A stretch of DNA of 64,000 nucleotides from Fimbriimonadaceae bacterium. Its GTDB lineage: Bacteria; Armatimonadota; Fimbriimonadia; Fimbriimonadales; Fimbriimonadaceae. The notes below the pieces were generated by a model. That model was not told where the DNA came from. It searched no databases and worked only from the letters and a program-made list of their open reading frames with translations. This document shows positions 61,541 to 64,000 of this stretch, one piece after another. Positions within the stretch are counted from its first letter, which is position 1, and the number at the start of each line of letters is the position of its first letter. The stretch is from positions 2,636,605 through 2,700,604 of the forward strand of contig JAHBTE010000001.1 of the NCBI GenBank assembly GCA_019638675.1, read 5' to 3'. The position numbers and the translations under genes were made by a program.

Positions 61541-62608
61541 ATGATGATTCTTTTGCTCGTGGGAGCAGTAATTTGGTTCTATCTGTTTTTTGTTTCGCTC
61601 ACCAATTCGCTTATTCTGCCCCGCGCCAAACCTGGAGCATCCGGAAAAGTCGGCACGGTTTTGATTCCCGCTCGCAATGAGGCAGAGAACCTCAAGAGAC
61701 TCCTCCCAGCCCTGGCGGAAGAAGCTGAGCAAGTCATCGTCTTTGACGACCAATCCACCGACGGCACTGCGGAAGTCGCGCACAATTTGGGGGCGACCGT
61801 GATTCGAGGAACCGAACTGCCCGAAGGTTGGACTGGTAAAAATTTCGCTTGTTATTCCCTTGCCAAAACTGCGGCTGAAGTGAGTCCATCAGAATGGTGG
61901 ATTTTCCTGGATGCAGATACGATTCCCCAGCCTGGATTTGGTTCGGCGGTTCAGGGGTTGATAGAAACCAACGGCAGTCGTTTTCCGGTCATCACCGGAT
62001 TTCCCGAGATGCTTCCGGGCAAGTTTCCAGAGCCAATCTATCTGTTCTGGGTTCCCTGGGCATTGTTATCGGTTCTGCCAATGGGAATCACTCAATCCAC
62101 GGGCAAGGGCCACGCCAAGTTCACCAACGGTCAATTTGTTGTCTGGAAGGCTAACCGCTACTTTGAAGTAAATCCTCACGAATCTTGTAAAGGCGAAGTT
62201 CTAGAGGATATTCAGATTGGAAGACTCCTTGCACGGGAGAAAATCCCGGTTCTTGTCGCCAATTTGTCCTCAGTCCTCCATGTCGCGATGTATCACGATC
62301 TCGGCGAAGCGTGGCGCGGGATGAACAAAAACGCCTTTTGGGTCACTGGATCGCGGTTCGGTGCCCTGTTAACAGGCGTAATTTTGGTGTGCTTAACGCT
62401 TGCCCCGGTGCTGAGTATGGGAACATCTTTAGCCGCTGCTATTGGCTTTATGATGCTTGCTTCTGCCTTAGCGACCCAACTCGTTGTAAAGGCTCCGATT
62501 TATACGATTCTCACTGTTCCGCTCAGCATTCTTTCCGCCGCTATAACGCAGTTCTCAGCGGCAGTTCGCGGCGGTAAATCGGCCGAGTGGAAGGGGCGAA
62601 CCTATTAG
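61541..62608 (+). CDS. Membrane-associated glycosyltransferase family 2
   Basis: 355 residues. An N-terminal membrane helix (about 3-19), then GT2 elements: VLIPARNEAENLKRLLPAL, FDDQSTDGTAEVA, the metal-binding DAD in FLDADTIPQPGF, and LEDIQIGRLL as the ED/acceptor region. Two or more helices follow after about 270. The layout is like hopanoid/carotenoid-associated glycosyltransferases (HpnB/CrtQ type). It ends four bases into the M61 peptidase gene on the other strand (TTAG shared). Confidence 0.83.
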   Translation: MMILLLVGAVIWFYLFFVSLTNSLILPRAKPGASGKVGTVLIPARNEAENLKRLLPALAEEAEQVIVFDDQSTDGTAEVAHNLGATVIRGTELPEGWTGKNFACYSLAKTAAEVSPSEWWIFLDADTIPQPGFGSAVQGLIETNGSRFPVITGFPEMLPGKFPEPIYLFWVPWALLSVLPMGITQSTGKGHAKFTNGQFVVWKANRYFEVNPHESCKGEVLEDIQIGRLLAREKIPVLVANLSSVLHVAMYHDLGEAWRGMNKNAFWVTGSRFGALLTGVILVCLTLAPVLSMGTSLAAAIGFMMLASALATQLVVKAPIYTILTVPLSILSAAITQFSAAVRGGKSAEWKGRTY

Positions 62609-64000
62609 TTTTCTTTTTGATCTGGGTAAGAACCTCTAATAATCCTTCCCATTGCATCTGAATTTTCAGCGTCAACGATTTCGGTGAGTTGTTCGCGGAA
62701 GCCAGCTTTGAGCAGGATCTCTGTCCATGGCAATTGCCCAGGCGTGTTCACCATGAAGTCGTAGAGTGGGCCGAGTTCTTCTCCGCCGAACTCTACGCAG
62801 AGTTCTCGAATCCGACCTTCATCGTAACCAGGATTCTTAAGCCCGGTTTCTTTGTAAAGCGAAATGAACACGTCGTCAAGTCTGTGCGCGTTATCTGAAC
62901 CACGGCGAATCGCCAAATCTAACAGGAAGGAGACGACTTTGCCTTTGGTGTAATAACTCACCCCGCCGTAACCTTGGCTACCCCGCGTTTGCCAAACCTT
63001 TTCCGAGCTATCTTTTAGACTTATCGTGTTATAAGCCTGACCTCCCCGTCGAATCATTGAGTTGTAGGTGCTGGACATTTCACGGAGGAGTTCCTTTTTG
63101 CTGAGTAAGCCGGCGCGGTAGCGAAACACGTCTGCCAAGTAGTCGGTGCCGCCTTCCAGCCACCAAAGCGTTGACACCGTTGGGATATTCAAGGCGTTGA
63201 TCGGTCGCAGTTGCTTAGGTCGGATGTGCTTGACGTTATAGGCATGAATATATTCGTGAAAAATTAGCCCTGCCGCATCATTTGCGTTCTTGCCCCAGAG
63301 ACCAAGCCGGCAACCTTGCGCGTGTTCTAAACCAGCCGGGAATCCTCCGAAATGACCCCAAAACGTATAGTTTTTATACGGAAAAGTGCCAAACATCTTG
63401 AATCCTTCTTCTGCGGCTTTATTCCCGACAGCACCAAACTCATCAATATTCACACCCGCGATGTTGCCAAAGCCAAGAAACTGGTGATCGACTTTGTGCA
63501 AGGTTGATTCGTGCTTGAGCATCGAGCTAGAGAAGAAAAACGGAGTGTCTCCAATCAATTCCAAAGTATCTGATTTCAGCACCTGATTCGCAACGGGTTT
63601 TCCTGCATTCGAGATGTCAAATTCTTTTGGATCGGGAGCAACGGCTTCTAGCTCAGAGGATTGCGAGTAGGTGTCGTCAATCCACCCGAGCAGTCCGGCC
63701 CCGTTTACAAAAATGAGGTTCGGCTGAATAAGCAGGTTATCGCTAAAATTCCCCCGACTTGGGGTTACCGTGTATTCCACCGTATCAAATGATTCGTTCG
63801 CGTAAAACTCATTGACCGATCGGCCCCGATTCATCGTGACGTCTTCGTCGTACCGGGTGAACTTAACTGACTTCACGGTATTGCCGAAATTCCAAGCAAA
63901 GTAGTCGCCAGGAATCCATGCAGGCATCGTAAAGCGAGTTCCCTTTTCGCCGTCCGGCAACTTGATAGTGATGATCGCAAGCGGCGGGTCTTTTTGGAAT
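62605..64000 (-). CDS. M61-family peptidase (glycyl aminopeptidase-like), 5' end outside window
   Basis: The frame is open to the right edge, so the N-terminus is missing; 465 residues are present. The zinc motif HEYIH in LIFHEYIHAYNVKHIRPKQLRPI, with the downstream Glu in LWWLEGGTDYLADVF, is the M61 signature. Upstream sequence shows the beta-rich N-terminal domain (MPAWIPGDYFAWNFGNTV). The C-terminal PDZ domain usual in the family appears to be absent. Probably periplasmic; the signal peptide would lie beyond 64000. Confidence 0.85.
   Translation of the reverse strand, partial: FQKDPPLAIITIKLPDGEKGTRFTMPAWIPGDYFAWNFGNTVKSVKFTRYDEDVTMNRGRSVNEFYANESFDTVEYTVTPSRGNFSDNLLIQPNLIFVNGAGLLGWIDDTYSQSSELEAVAPDPKEFDISNAGKPVANQVLKSDTLELIGDTPFFFSSSMLKHESTLHKVDHQFLGFGNIAGVNIDEFGAVGNKAAEEGFKMFGTFPYKNYTFWGHFGGFPAGLEHAQGCRLGLWGKNANDAAGLIFHEYIHAYNVKHIRPKQLRPINALNIPTVSTLWWLEGGTDYLADVFRYRAGLLSKKELLREMSSTYNSMIRRGGQAYNTISLKDSSEKVWQTRGSQGYGGVSYYTKGKVVSFLLDLAIRRGSDNAHRLDDVFISLYKETGLKNPGYDEGRIRELCVEFGGEELGPLYDFMVNTPGQLPWTEILLKAGFREQLTEIVDAENSDAMGRIIRGSYPDQKEN

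Overview
This 64 kb window looks like chromosome from a flagellated, diderm (Gram-negative type) bacterium, most likely an Armatimonadota of the Fimbriimonadia type. That placement is an inference from several features: three pseudopilins with the near-invariant N-terminus [20 protein letters not shown] and a C-terminal D-[GS]-H-A-K motif, kdsB for lipopolysaccharide synthesis, a TorF-like outer-membrane protein, a fused SecDF and many small lipoproteins. I see no insertion sequence, prophage, CRISPR array or rRNA. Two tRNA genes are present (Arg-UCG and Thr-UGU). Coding density is high, and no gap without a gene exceeds about 300 bases.

Layout. 1-7.8 kb: a truncated serine hydrolase, a lipoprotein, a MalK/UgpC-type sugar-importer ATPase, two pseudopilins with small lipoproteins, a solitary GlmL-type ATPase and a TorF-like porin. 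8-15.5 kb: a compact flagellar operon (flgB-flgC-fliE-fliF-fliG-fliH-fliI-fliJ-lytic transglycosylase-motE-like). 15.5-24.2 kb: a phosphotransferase, tRNA-Arg, a phosphodiesterase-like protein, a thioredoxin-like protein, a sugar-phosphate isomerase-like protein, two exported unknowns, secDF and kdsB. 24.2-36.6 kb: an SDR plus split M16 peptidase operon, a cytochrome c/copper monooxygenase fusion, a GT4-Kef-greA-lipoprotein run, an MFS exporter and a DUF4382-type lipoprotein.

36.8-49.4 kb is the most unusual part: one 12.6 kb minus-strand operon whose genes overlap stop-to-start. In transcription order it encodes two ABC exporter half-transporters, a HlyD-like adaptor, an ADP-ribosylglycohydrolase-family protein with a lectin-like tail, a GH127-like glycosidase, a CitD-CitE fusion, CitF and a serine hydrolase. 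Upstream of it (49.4-52.6 kb) a LacI regulator, a pseudopilin and a small anchored protein form a unit divergent from ribokinase. The LacI/ribokinase intergenic region holds three copies of an 18-bp inverted repeat, two just downstream of a good lacI promoter and one in front of ribokinase.

52.6-64 kb carries tRNA-Thr, a small basic protein, panB-panC, two unknowns, an MFS permease, gcvH, trmD-rplS-lepB, a FAD oxidoreductase, a GT2 glycosyltransferase and a truncated M61 peptidase.

Themes worth following are the ABC/ADPRH/GH127/citrate-lyase operon, the LacI-controlled pilin unit, repeated pairing of pseudopilins with small Pro/Glu/Asp-rich anchored proteins, and leader hairpins that hide the ribosome-binding site in front of two pseudopilins and secDF.
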